DNA of 64,000 nt from the NCBI GenBank assembly GCA_973895155.1, contig OZ316894.1, forward strand, positions 24,738,001 to 24,802,000, given 5' to 3'. This DNA is from Marsupella aquatica. Taxonomy: Eukaryota; Marchantiophyta. The notes under the pieces were generated by a model that was given only the letters and a program-made list of their open reading frames with translations, searched no databases and was not told where the DNA came from. Made by a program: the position numbers and the translations under genes. Shown piece after piece: positions 23,262 through 34,470 of this stretch (position 1 is the stretch's first letter; each line of letters opens with the position of its first letter).

Positions 23262-24980
23262 AGCTGGCGAAAATTTGCTGCGGGATCCTCCAAACTTTTA
23301 GGTATTGACAAGTTCTCATCTTACTGGTCCAGTTACAGATTTTGAAATTCTTCAAGCAAGTGTGGAATTCGATTCTGCTCCGACTGTTCCACGTAGAGAT
23401 ATCTAGCAACCCTGTAAAATCCAGAAATTTTGGGCAAATCCTAGAGAGACGTTGCGTAATTCACCTCAAGTTCCATACTTGTGAGGGTTTGAGAATGCAC
23501 ACTCCCGCATGCTGACACACGTGAAATCTATTTATGTATGTTCTTGAAGCATTGTTACCATTGTTCTAGTGCGGGAAGGACTAAAGCCTTGCCTCAAGGG
23601 GCCTGATTATCCAAAGTGGTTAAGAAGGTGTTCCCTTTGCATGGCATGGCTGAATCTCTATCATCCAGAGTAACGGCTTGGATTGAGTTCTGTACACTAG
23701 ACGGAATATCCTTTGCCATTTTAATTGATTCTCCATGTATCATCACATATTTCGCCCTGGTTTCAATTTATTAAAAATGTGGCAATTTCTCGAGAGTTGC
23801 ATTTGACAAATTGTTTCTTCGCGATACGCATGCCTAGATGTGATTAACGTGAGTTTTAAGGTGAAGTACTTTGATTCCACCTAGGAGTTGACTTCGCAGT
23901 ATGTGCCATGAAACTGACAGTAGAATCAGGCAACCTATCAACTCTCATCATCCGCTTCGGTGAATGCCGGAGTCTACAGCACTATTTGAAGCTTCTTTCG
24001 CTTTTACGTAGTCCGCGCGACGAGTATTGAACTGGCCAAACGATTTTAAACTATGCTCTTTCAACATTCCCAGGAATGAAAAAAATGAAAACAGGGGGAT
24101 TGCGGGTGCCATCATGATAGTATCATCTCAGCGATGCAACTAGGACCATTGGGTCGTGTTTTGGCGTTATTGACAACGAATCGTATACGACGTTTTGGGT
24201 CTTTATGGTGTATAATGTGCCACGTCTTTCTGCTGCACGTCCAATTCTATTAGAAGATGTTGTCTCGACGTCCTGCCAAGGCTCTTTGGGATGATACTAG
24301 TGGCTTGCACAATGTTGGTGTTTTCGTCAGGCTTGCACGACAGGGTCACAGGGATGCGAATAGTACAATAGATTCTTCTGCCTTCGCTATATCCGTCAGT
24401 TCCAATTTTCACCATACGGGTTGTGCATTTTGGTGTTCGACTTTGAGAAATTTCAATAAAAGTATGTTTGATTGTCGAGTTTCAAATTCAATCGTCGGAT
24501 GTTCCTCATCGCTTTTGACTTTTCGTAGTGAGTAATGAAGTGGACCCTGTTCTGAGATGAGTACTTGGAGATGCATCCAAAAACGCTTTAGTGATTCAAT
24601 TTTAACGATTGTATGGAGCATTTTGCTTCCACAGCAGGTGCTCATCTTCCCAGACAGGAAGCAGGTGCTCATATCTATGAATTAGCTCTTAATGTCGAAG
24701 TCCTGGTTACTTCACCCAATAAGAATTTATTCGTATGAATGGCGGTGGCGATAATGTTCAGGCGTCGACGCAACAAGGAGAGGTTGCAGCAGCCAGATTC
24801 TGACTAGCACTTGCTGGAGGTCTCTCACCCATATCCCTCAATTTGAGAAACGCTTCTTGGTATCAGCGAAAACCTGCAGTCACGGGACATGAAATCCCAT
24901 TATCCTCATTTGGTCCTGCAACGCATCCAAGGCTGTGGCTTATGTTTTTTTCGCTCATTCAGGGGACTTGGAATTAGCCC
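23262..24980. other. 3' flank of the SKP1-like gene, otherwise unassigned
   Basis: Probably 3' untranslated sequence followed by intergenic DNA. A plus-strand frame at 24257-24535 has no recognised domain. Confidence 0.4.
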
Positions 24981-24989
24981 TAAATAGAA

Positions 24990-25130
24990 GACCTCCAATA
25001 AAGTTATCGCCAAAACCTGGGCCAGATTTAGGAGTTATCCATAATATAAAGGAGCCCCAAGATTCTCGTAATATAAAGGAGCCCAAACCTGGCCAGATTC
25101 TTGTAATATGAAGGAGCCAAAACATGGGTC
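24990..25130. repeat. Short tandem repeat AATATAAAGGAGCC
   Basis: Three variants of (G)TAATAT(A/G)AAGGAGCC(C)(C)AA joined by CCTGG(G)CCAGATT(C/T) at about 35-40 base spacing. Confidence 0.75.
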
Positions 25131-25227
25131 AGGTTCTGGAATGTGCTTTTTGGTGTGTTTCCTTAAACTCTTCCAAAGTGCCCTAAAACATCTTAATTTA
25201 GTTTTGGTGTGTTGGTGTGTTTACAGG

Positions 25228-25500
25228 TGTGCCACCATTTCCATATCCCTGTGCCCAGAAAGTATTGTCGATAATCTTCATTTCCATATCCCTGTGCCCA
25301 GAAAGTATTGTCTGATAATCTTTTTTCTGGGAATAATTTACATAATAAGCAAGTGAGTTTAGGAATTCACTTGTGTTAAGATACCAGGGTTACAAGAAGC
25401 ATCTTGTAATTCCTGTCAGGAAGAAGGGTTACCAGTGTGCCACCATTTCCACATCCCTGTGCCCAGAAAGTATTGTCTGATAATCTTTTTTCCGGGCAGG
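25228..25500. repeat. 52-bp duplicated segment, third copy nearby
   Basis: ATTTCCATATCCCTGTGCCCAGAAAGTATTGTC(T)GATAATCTT occurs at about 25235, 25280 and, with CACATCCC, 25446. Confidence 0.85.
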
Positions 25501-25689
25501 TATTACGAATGATAATGACTGTTTGGGATGGAATTCTAGTCTGAAATCTGTTCCCACAAAGCTCAGAAAACGTTCTCGGCTGCCACCAGTAACAGTCAGC
25601 ATTTTCTCACTTTCTAGTCGGTTACAGACTAGTAACCCCAAACCAATCAGTCATTACCTTGTACATAGCGGAGGGGTGCAGCTCGCGAG

Positions 25690-25965
25690 CTTGTGAGGCA
25701 GCTTGCATTGGATAATTTGTACAGCTTGCAACTTGTAGCCTGATAATTCATAGCAGCTTGCAGCAATGAAGGGAGCACTTGGATAATTCTTACAGCTTGC
25801 AGCAATGAAGGGAGCACTTGGATAATTCTTACAGCTTGCAGCAATAGAGAGCTTGATAATTCTGAGCAGCTCGCAGCAATAGAGGGAGCAGCTTGCAGTA
25901 GAGGGGATCACAGCAGAGTAGCAGAGGGGATCAGTAGCAGAGCTTGCAGCAATGGAGGCAAAGAA
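25690..25965. repeat. Minisatellite, ~43-bp unit
   Basis: CAGCTTGCAGCAATGAAGGGAGCACTTGGATAATTCTTA and shorter variants recur six or more times; the later copies are shortened and shade into GCAGAGGGGATCA(G/C)AG units. Confidence 0.85.
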
Positions 25966-26570
25966 TGTCGGGCCTTGGCAATGCAGCTAGCGACTATGGA
26001 GGGCCTATGCAGGGATACACTAGGAATGTCGGGACCGGGGAGCAATGGGAGTGAAACGTCGGGCCTGGGCCTAACTCGTGGTGAGAAGGGCCCAAAATTG
26101 TTGGGGAGACAACAAACAAGTTTCACCCTGTTTCTCGCCCTGAGTAGTGAAACTTTCGGTTAACTCTCCCAAGAATTTACGGGAAAGTCAAGACAAGTCC
26201 TGCTTAATCATGCACATTATGTATGGGGTAATGGTCCTGCTATGAACCATTACTGTGTATATAAAGGTCAACCGTATGTAGACCTGCATATGCAAGGAGG
26301 CATACAGGAAACCCTATATTACCCAAAATGGTCCACCACAAGTCCATTGGCCAATGTTAAGGGCATTCCTCTCTCACAAACAGGCCACAAATGTTCTAGC
26401 ACAGACAATAGACAGGAATGTCTCAAAACAGTATAGTCACATTATGAGACTTTAAAGTGATGATGTGGCACATTTAGATTGGCCCAAATGCTCTTATAGT
26501 CAACCGATGCCCTTAACAAATAACTATTATATCTTGTGTCTCTCTTTGACCTTTTTTTGGTTTGCCTTGA
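25966..26570. other. Intergenic, no gene recognised
   Basis: Nothing beyond short imperfect repeats of GGAATGTCGGG(A/C)C. Confidence 0.35.
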
Positions 26571-26579
26571 AAACCGAAC

Positions 26580-26895
26580 GCAGGCCCATCCAAGCCTAGC
26601 CAAGAGAGGATTGCTCTAGAGCATGCAATTCTATGTAAGGTAGCCACAAGGGAACAATACCCGAGGATCGGACAGGGATCCAGACCAGGAAAGAGAGGAT
26701 TAAACTAGAACCCCAAGCAGGCCAACCAAGGGCTGAGGGAATAATCTATACTAACACCACTACACTACACCCCACCCACAAACACATACACTCCATGCCC
26801 CCTTGCCTAACGTGTAAAGGAAGGATTGAACCTGGGACCTCTTGGTTCTAGGCTTATCTTCTGGCCAACTGACCAAAGCCAATTGGTTCTCTTTT
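26580..26895 (-). mobile_element. tRNA-derived SINE, minus strand
   Basis: Read on the minus strand, an A box TGGCTTTGGTCAGTTGG (26881-26865 region) is followed by a B box AGGTTCAATCC (about 26833-26823) at the spacing of a polymerase III promoter. The body continues to lower coordinates for roughly 250 bases with no open frame. No tRNA structure is complete. The 3' boundary is uncertain. Confidence 0.65.
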
Positions 26896-27659
26896 TGACC
26901 TACTTGGTCTCCCAGGGTTCAGAGGGCTCGTAGTAGATTTTTCTCTTATTGGTGCCTCAAAGATGCAAAGAGAGCCACAGTGCCTTCGTTTGCTCGTGAG
27001 GCCGCTGACCTGAGGCCTTTCTTGCTAACAATGCCGCGTGGGTCCCATGGATTATTTATTCTCCCGAGGTGCACTTGATGTTGGCTCGAATGTTTCTAAT
27101 TGCTTCTTTTCTTTGCCCACCGCAAATCTCTCTCGGAGCTAGTTTTTTCCAATCCGGTTTAGTTCTATCCTGGTGGGCAACAGCAATGGCTGGAATTGAC
27201 CCTGTACTGAAAGTACGGAAACCACCATTGCCGATCAGGGGCTAGAAGCTCGTTACTCATCCGGGGAAATGTACTTTTCTTAAGGTTTTGCTCGTACCAA
27301 AGTATCAGTGCTGAACCCCAGAGTACAATTGAGAAAGTACCTGTGTTCTCAGCAGCTACTACTGTATTGGTGGTGAATTTATTTGTCATACCCGTTCTCA
27401 CACCTTGACCCAGTTTTCTTTAGTGTATCGCCCGTGGCTTTCTCGCTTTTCGACAATTGTGCTGAGAGGCGCTTTTGATGACGTCATACATCAACAATCT
27501 TTCTATCCTTACAAAACGGCGCTCGTCAGAATGAAACCCACTTGTCAGAGCTCTGCTGTAAGCCGAGAGTCTAAAACAGACAGGACATGAGGAGAGCTCT
27601 CGTGTGCTGTTAGCTTCATCTTCTCGAATTTCTTTGATGAGTTGAAGTAGATAACACTC
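26896..27659. other. Upstream flank of PnsB2
   Basis: Non-coding, presumably including the promoter and leader of the downstream gene. No element is clear enough to name. Confidence 0.4.
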
Positions 27660-29485
27660 ATGTCTCTATCAATGCTAGTTCAACGATGGCGTTATGGCAA
27701 CAACTTCAGCAGGATTCTAAGACCAAGCTCACCAGATCAGCCACCTCCTCTATGGATCCGCTGTACTCCCTGTAAGTTCAAATGCGTGGCTATTGTGCGC
27801 AACCCTGCTTTCGCCACCAGGACTGCTAAAGAGTTGCAGGACTCGTACGGTTGCCAGGGGCTGAGTTTTGTCGACGTAGGTGGCACGCCCGTCGCAGACC
27901 TCAAGCTCGAGAATGGAAGTAAGGCTCGTTTAGTGCTGCCTACAGCTCAGATTATTTCCTACAAAGCACATATGTGGCATGGAGGTGAAGAAGAATTGCT
28001 GCACACTGTACGTATTGGGACAGGGAAAGTTGCCTATGATTCTCTGCGCGGTGGAATTAATCTTCGCTTCTTTTATAGCCGGGATCCTCTGAGCTCTACA
28101 TCACCGGCTTCCACAGAATGGAGAGTGGAAGCTGTGAGATGCGAACCTTCGAACTATGCACAGGTTAAAGCTCTTCCCTCTTAACCTATTGACGTTAACT
28201 CTTTTTACTGTAGTGGTTGCATAGTTCGAGTTGTGCAGAGTCTCATTGTTTCGTAACACCGAAATGTCGAACTTTCTTAAAGCCACACGGAAAATGGTTG
28301 TTGACTGGTTGAGAGGGTTGGTGAGCTTCCGCGAACAATTGCAAAAGGCGAGCAGAATCCCAAATCACTCTAATTGCCTCCACACTTGTCGTTTCCTGTG
28401 TCTGTTTTCCTTCCTCGGACTTCTGATTGTATGAGTTATCTGACTTTATCTGCAGATAACGCTGAGCACGTCCTCAAATGCTGAAGTTGGGATAGAGGAT
28501 GCGAGCCAAGGTTGTCTCCAGATCCGATACGTGGTAACGCTAACGGACGAGTCCTTGTCCTCAGCCGTGATTGTCACCAACGCTGGTGCACCGGCTGTGG
28601 ACTTCAAGGGCTCTATTGTGAGCCACCTTGCAGTCAGCTCAATTCGAGGAGCGTTTGCACTCGGGTTGAACGGATGCAACTATTTGTCTACCCCGACGCA
28701 GCAATTTGAAGACCTTTCCGACACAACCAATTTTTTTCCTCCGATCTGGCGTTCTGAAACAAATGCTAGTCCTCTCTTGCCATCGACTTCTCCTGCATCA
28801 CTTTCAGAAAGGACCATTTCTGTTCGAGAATTGGACCCCGGTTGCTGGGTAGTAGAAAAGGAGGACTACGCCCAAATGCCTGGTGGAGAGGCCAGACTAT
28901 ATCCTTCACCACCTCCGAGTTTGACACTCTTGGACAGGGTAATAATTCCAGGCGCCCTGTTTGTTGCTCTCTGTATGAAGATAATTAAATGTTTCATCTC
29001 CCTTTCAAGTTACGGGAAAATAAATTCCTGAGAGCGTCAGAGGTTGGCTGAAATGTTCAGAAAGACTTTGACTACTCGAATGAAATCTCCGGAACCAGTT
29101 AAATGTTCTCTAGAAAACTGTTTGCAATTTTTCTGGAGTGTTTTTTTGGTATATTGAGACACTGCTGCCTCTATGATTCCATCTGGGTTGTGATGACAAC
29201 GTTAGATGAGGAGCATTGTGAGCATTGTGCTGCTGCTGAATCTTCGGGTGCTCGGATGTAATATTGGAAGTTATTGGACTGTTTCAGGGTTTCAGAAGAT
29301 CTCTGATTGTAGAGAGAGTAGGGTTTGAAGAGTTTTGGCTATCAAATCCTGGACCAGGCTCGAAGCTGCGGGACTGGGATGATTTCATCTGTCTGGGGCC
29401 AACGCAGAATTCTCAATCGGTTGTGCTTCTGGAGAAGGAGGAGTGGAGGGCTGCCCAAATCCTTAGCAACCCTGGACATGGGTAG
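27660..29485 (+). CDS. PnsB2 (NDF2/NDH45), photosynthetic NDH subcomplex B subunit
   Basis: A nuclear-encoded, plastid-targeted subunit of the chloroplast NADH dehydrogenase-like complex, which drives cyclic electron flow around photosystem I. The fold is that of a galactose mutarotase (aldose epimerase) domain without a known catalytic role. Exons 27660-28163, 28456-28938 and 29288-29485 join in phase 0 to give 394 residues. The first ~55 residues (MSLSMLVQRWRYG.., K/R/S-rich) suit a transit peptide. Family motifs: VADLKLENGSKARLVLP and AQIISYKAHMW (exon 1), LQIRYVVTLTDESLSSA, GSIVSHLAVS and LGLNGCNYLSTP (exon 2), and RVGFEEFWLSNPG plus FICLGPTQ near the C-terminus (exon 3). The final residues SNPGHG and stop lie within the first unit of a minisatellite. 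Acceptors TTATCTGCAG and ACTGTTTCAG are strong. I have not seen a catalytic His pair typical of active epimerases. Confidence 0.9.
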
Positions 29486-29960
29486 GTGGGTTGGGTTTCT
29501 GTGCAGATCTGCTGACATAAACTTGTGCAACAGTAGAGACCTACAATTTTTTTCCAACCCTGGATACGCTTAGGTGAAGTGGGGCGGCTCTGCAAATCTA
29601 CTGCCATAAACTGTGCAATAGTGGAGGCCTACAATTTTTTTCCAACCCTGGATACGCGTAGGTGAAGTGGGGCTGTTCTGCAAATCTACTGCCATAAACT
29701 GGCAATTGTGGAGACCCACAAGTTTTTGCAACCCTGGATATGATCAGATGAACTGGTGTCGCTCTGCAGATCTACTGCCATAAACTGTACAATTTTGGAG
29801 ACTACAAATTTCTGCAACCCTGGATATGATACGATGAATTGGGGTTGCTCTGCACACATAAATTGTGCAATTGTGGAGATCCACAAATATTCTGCAACCC
29901 TGGATGTGATAAGGTGAAGTGGGGTCGCTCTGCAGTTCTACAAACATTAATTGTGTACAA
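29460..29960. repeat. Minisatellite, ~86-bp unit, six copies, overlapping the PnsB2 stop codon
   Basis: AACCCTGGA recurs at about 29468, 29556, 29644, 29730, 29816 and 29896 (spacings 88, 88, 86, 86, 80). Each unit also has CTCTGCA(G/A)ATCTACTGCCATAAACTG.. and GTGGAGAC(C)CTACAA. The first AACCCTGGA belongs to the coding codons N-P-G just before the PnsB2 stop. Confidence 0.93.
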
Positions 29961-30337
29961 ATTTGGTCGCACTTGAGTTCGTAGATCGTGTTCTTTGGAG
30001 CCCCAGATAGGTCTAGTAATGTAGGAGATCAGACTAGTCGTTCATGAGTTCCATGGGAGAAAAGTGAGGTATGGTGTTCGGCCGCTGTCTTTCTATTGAC
30101 ATTACATTTCGGTATGAATATCCGCTTACTAGAGAAAGGTGAAGAAGCGAATGCCATAATCATGTCACTATTCAAAAGTGTACTTTGGAACAAGGATCAC
30201 CAATGGAAAATTCCCAATCCATAGAATTGGAAGAATCAGTATTGCTTATTATCCCGAAAAGCTCAAACCAACTATATGAGGGCGATCTAATGCTACTCTT
30301 CAAGGCCTTTGGTCTAGAGTGAACCCTCTAGACCCTG

Positions 30338-30620
30338 ACATTGGGGGTGAAACTGAAATTGGGGGTGCAGGTAATGGGGATTGAGGGCAAGGTGAATCTG
30401 AAAATTGCCACTAGGAACCAATTGCCAACTGAGTGAATGGGCGGCTGGCTTGAATGCACTCATCTTTATTTACATCATTGGGGGTGAAACTGAAATTGGG
30501 GGTGCAGGTGGGAAATGGGGACTGAGGGCAAGGTGCATCTGGAAATGGCCTCTAGAAATCAAGTGCCAACTGAGTGAATGTGCAACGGGCTTGAATGCAC
30601 TCATCTCTATTTACATTCAA
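30338..30620. repeat. ~139-bp tandem duplication
   Basis: ATTGGGGGTGAAACTGAAAT through TGAATGCACTCATCT(T/C)TATTTACAT occurs at about 30338 and again at about 30477. Confidence 0.9.
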
Positions 30621-31359
30621 AGACGGACAATCAGGCTAGTAGATACTACCTGGCATAAAATATTTGAAGCATTTGAAACCAGGCGTGGTCTGATGTTCAA
30701 GAAATTGTGCAGTCAATGAAATACAAGACAGCAATGAGATTTAGACTTTTTGGTTGTAGCTTAGGACATTCCAGAGTCTCGTGCATGTTTTGGGTGCAAA
30801 GTTAGACTACTATGGTTGAGTATGTGAAGAGCGAGATTCAAAGATTTGGATTCAATTTGTTTTTGTGCTGGGATTCCAATAGTAGTGCAGAATTCCATTG
30901 ATTCCTAACTTTGGGGAACATCCAGCCCCCATATACATGAAACTTTGATGACATGGTTTTAGAGTAGACAAGCTTTATTTACTCACAAAGAGCAGTTTGA
31001 AATCCAGTTGTTCAAAGATTTGAATGGACATCCCATCTGAGTTTATGGTTAAACTTATTTGTTCAAAGAGCATTTTGAGATCATCTGTTCAAATGTTTGA
31101 ATGGAGATCCTATCCCATTTGAGTCATGACTCAACTGACTATTCCACATTTTTGTTGTTTGGTGGGGGAACAAGGGAAGGAGTAATAATGCCACTTTTAT
31201 GTGCAAGATTGTTTGATGACAAGTCCACATTGCAAACGAAAAGCAGAGAAAGTAAGGAAACCTTTCTAGTGTCCCCAGAGGTCATGACTTGCGTGCACTT
31301 TTTGCAAAAGTGTTAAAAAAAACTATACGCAAATTTGCTTAACCAGGAGTGAGAGGTGG

Positions 31360-31700
31360 CTTTTTCTGGCAAAACCTGCCATGAAATGAAGAAGCATCAC
31401 AAAAGAAAAGATTTGCATGAAAACCTTGTCAACAACCAAATCTATCTAGGATTTTTTTTCAAAAACACTGACCAGTCGCTCTTTCACATAACCTGGCATG
31501 AAATGACGAAGGCAGCACCAAATAAAACATTTGAGTGAAAAAAATTTCAGGTACCAAATCCACAGAGGATTGATTTTCAAAAATATGCACCATGAAATGA
31601 AAAAAGAAACACAAAAGAGAAGATTTGAGTGGAAAAACTTTTTCAGCAACCAAATCTGTGGAGAATCTTTTTTCAAAATGATGCACCGACACATACAATA
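31360..31700. repeat. Degenerate repeat, three copies of ~90-117 bp
   Basis: CATGAAATGA recurs at about 31380, 31497 and 31589, each followed by (A)CACAAAAGA(A/G)AAGATTTG and by CAACCAAATC(T/C). In reverse it resembles the 6.5-kb repeat family. Confidence 0.7.
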
Positions 31701-32281
31701 GTGTTGAGTTTATGCGTAGATCCATTTAGGGCATTTCAAAGCTTCAAAATTGTGGATGATGGCATTCAGCCATAAGCCAATGGTCATAACTTTTATCAGG
31801 GTTCTGTAATTTTATTTTTGTTTTTTCTGTCACCAGCCTCTCCAGTGACCAATGGTTATGGCATTGGACCCATCATTATGGTAAAAGTTATGTACTATGA
31901 ATTTTATAATCAGTAACTTTTTGTGCTTTTTTGTGTCCATAACCAAAAACTAGTGACTTGAGGTCATCCAATTGTCCTTTGAGAGACCCTATTGTACGGA
32001 AAAGCCTTCCCAGTCTAGAGTAGTGACTCTAGTTGACACTGTAGTTTTGTTACTCGCGGGTAGGCCAGTTTGAACCCGTGATTACAGCTGAGGCTTGCTT
32101 ACACCCGTGATTACATTGTAAGTCCCTTCCATTCGACAGTCATGGTAGTTGGCGCAAAGTAAGTTCTCGATGATTGACTAAAAGCTTCGATTTCATGGAG
32201 AGATCGATTTCTGGTTCCCCTGCGATCAAATTGGTCCGAGGATCTTACGCACAATTCAGATTCATCAGTCAAGCGAAAGAG
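31701..32281. other. Upstream flank of the FKBP15 gene
   Basis: Non-coding. An in-frame ATG at 32174 would extend the FKBP N-terminus but would bury the signal peptide, so the later start is preferred. Confidence 0.45.
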
Positions 32282-34470
32282 ATGGCGCGTCGGCTCTTCG
32301 TGGTCATCGCGGTGGCCTGTGTAGCCCTGTTCCTCTTCGTCTCAGGCATGTTGATTTTTCCTTTGCTTGTGATTCTGTTGTTTCACCGGAAAAGATTTCC
32401 GTTCTGTCTACTCCTTTTCTTTCATTCGATGAAAACCTATCCGAACGCAATAGTTTCTCTCCGGATGGTTCCATAGAATTCGATGATTACCCTCCGATGG
32501 TTTCTGTTATTCTTCCCTTATCATCCGCTTCTCGAAACTCTCGGTGTCATCGGTCAACTTGTTTTAGGTTTGTATTGGCCCCAGAATGATCTTAAAATGT
32601 TGGCTCTAGATCGTCGTCATTTCTCACGCTGGAGTTCGAAAGCTTTGTGACTGAGTTGCACTGGTGACCGTTAGCTGTTAAATCGATTCAATCTATGGCC
32701 TTCCTGTGTGTGCAATTTAAGACTCGAAAGGTTTGCTGTTGTGATTCGTGCAGTCACTGCCAAGGAGGAGAAGGATGTCTCGGAGCTGCAGATTGGTGTG
32801 AAGGTCGGAATTCCAGATCTCGGCTGATGTGTTTGCCGATGGAGTATGTGTTGTCTTTGCATAGTCGACGGTGGACTAATTTGACGTGGTTTGCGTTTGC
32901 AGTTTAAGCCGAAGGCTTGTGAGATAAAAGCACACAAGGGGGACAAAGTGAAAGTTCATTATCGGGTGAGGTTTCGTTTTTGAGTTTATAGCTCCAAGAT
33001 CGTTGATGGCGTTTTCTACTGTTGTTTCATTTGTAGCTAGGTCGGTTTCAAGTTGGAGAAACCCTTTTTACTCTTTGCAGTCCTAGACCTATCAAAAAAG
33101 TAATATGAGTATCACTTTCACCGAAGCCTAGTCTTTGTTGGGATCTCTGGTTTGCTACGCGTTCATGAACAAGATTTCGACCAAAAGAGCAGACCCTTCA
33201 ATTGAAAACTAATATTGACAACACCATGGATATTATAACACCCATTTTGAGTGTTCTCGGAGGTTACTTGTGACAATAGTATTAGCAGAACCTGTGTGTT
33301 GCTGTGGCTAAAAGTTGATAGGGCAGTCTGTGTGCCATAGGCCGCCACAGCAGAAATTGTCTTCATCAGATTCTGCCTGGCGGAAGACACTTTCTTCTCG
33401 ACGCCCTGAAATAATGTCCTTCCCTTTACTTTGGTTGCACAGGGGGCACTTACAGATGCGAGTGTTTTTGATGCAAGTTATGATAGGGGTGAACCCATTG
33501 AATTCACACTTGGTACTGGCCAAGTCATAAAAGGTCAGTCTTTTTACTAGTCAGTTGACCTTCTTGCCACTGGATGGACAGGGTAAATTAGTCGATGGCA
33601 CAGAATTTGACTCCAGTGTTGGAAGGGGAGTACCTTTTGATTTCACGCTAGGTCAAGGTGCAGTAATCAAAGGTATGTGTTTGTCAAGGTGCATGAAGTT
33701 GTGGTGCTAATTATGACGATTATACGTCGAACCATGTTTTGTTTGATGGAATCGCGCATCGGAAACGAACTTTCTATGTTTCTATTAAAAAAATCATGTC
33801 AGCTACACAGCCGAACAACTGTACTCTACCTGCCTTCTAAAGCGGTGGCTGCAAACTGAGAGTTCTGTTGCTTCTGATGCTTTCACAATTCAGTCATTCA
33901 CACCGCTTTGCAGTCAGTAAATGGGGCCTTGGTTGGCAGTCTACGCTCGGAAATCCATTATCATGTACAAGCGACTTTGTCTGCTTTGCTGTCTATTTCA
34001 TTAATAGTGCAAGTTGCACCTTGTCTAGCTTCGGTGTCATTATATTGTGCAGGTTAAATATCTTTAAGATGCTAACCGGGTGTGATCTATCAGGTTGGGA
34101 TCAAGGTCTACTTGGTGCTTGCCTAGGAGAAAAACGCAAACTGAAGATTCCTTCCAAGCTTGGCTATGGGCCAGGAGGATCTCCTCCCAAGATTCCAGGT
34201 AATTTTTTTAATTTATGGAGGTTTCTGCAGGGCCGCATTATCGTTGTCATGTATTCATTCATACCTGCAGTTGAACAATATGAACCAAGTGTCACTTCAT
34301 ATGACCGCTATGCACAAGCAATACCTTGGCTTGGTATCACAGCAATTCTAATGAACGTTGCGACCATTTTTGGGTTGTCATTAAATGCAGGTGGTGCTAC
34401 GCTCATTTTTGACACAGAACTCGTTGGCATAAATGGAAAAATGTACACTGAAGATCATAGTGAGCTCTAA
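32282..34470 (+). CDS. FKBP15-type ER-lumenal peptidyl-prolyl isomerase with a mutually exclusive exon pair
   Basis: A single-domain FK506-binding prolyl cis-trans isomerase of the secretory pathway. Exons: 32282-32345, 32754-32803, 32903-32965, then either 33443-33533 (A) or 33582-33672 (B), then 34094-34198 and 34391-34470. Either choice gives 150 residues. Residues 1-21 ([20 protein letters not shown]) are a clear signal peptide, and the C-terminus EDHSEL resembles an HDEL-type ER retention signal. Conserved pieces: [64 protein letters not shown]. The first intron starts with GC (TCAG|GCATGT), the only phase-compatible donor, giving a GC-AG intron. Active-site positions equivalent to FKBP12 Tyr26, Phe36, Asp37, Arg42, Val55, Ile56, Trp59 and Phe99 are all present. 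The start at 32282 is chosen because the signal peptide begins there. Confidence 0.93.
33443..33533 (+). other. FKBP15 alternative exon A
   Basis: 91 nt, starts in phase 0 and ends in phase 1, encoding [16 protein letters not shown] then [14 protein letters not shown]. Retains the Phe-Asp pair, the pocket Arg and Val-Ile; the position of FKBP12 Phe46 is Ile, as in PIEF of angiosperm FKBP15. Acceptor TTGCACAG, donor AAAAG|GTCAGT. Confidence 0.9.
33582..33672 (+). other. FKBP15 alternative exon B
   Basis: 91 nt with identical phases, encoding [16 protein letters not shown] then [14 protein letters not shown]. 17 of 30 residues equal exon A. The Phe46-equivalent is Phe, as in FKBP12. Acceptor GGATGGACAG, donor AAAG|GTATGT (stronger than that of exon A). 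Begins only 48 nt after exon A ends. Confidence 0.9.

Noticed and set aside
23605-23700. Possible tRNA near AAAGTGGTTAAGAAGG
   Set aside because: Only the D-arm region looks tRNA-like; there is no B box or acceptor stem at the right distance.
32174-32281. In-frame upstream ATG of the FKBP15 gene
   Set aside because: It would place 36 residues before the signal peptide, which is the conserved start of ER FKBPs.
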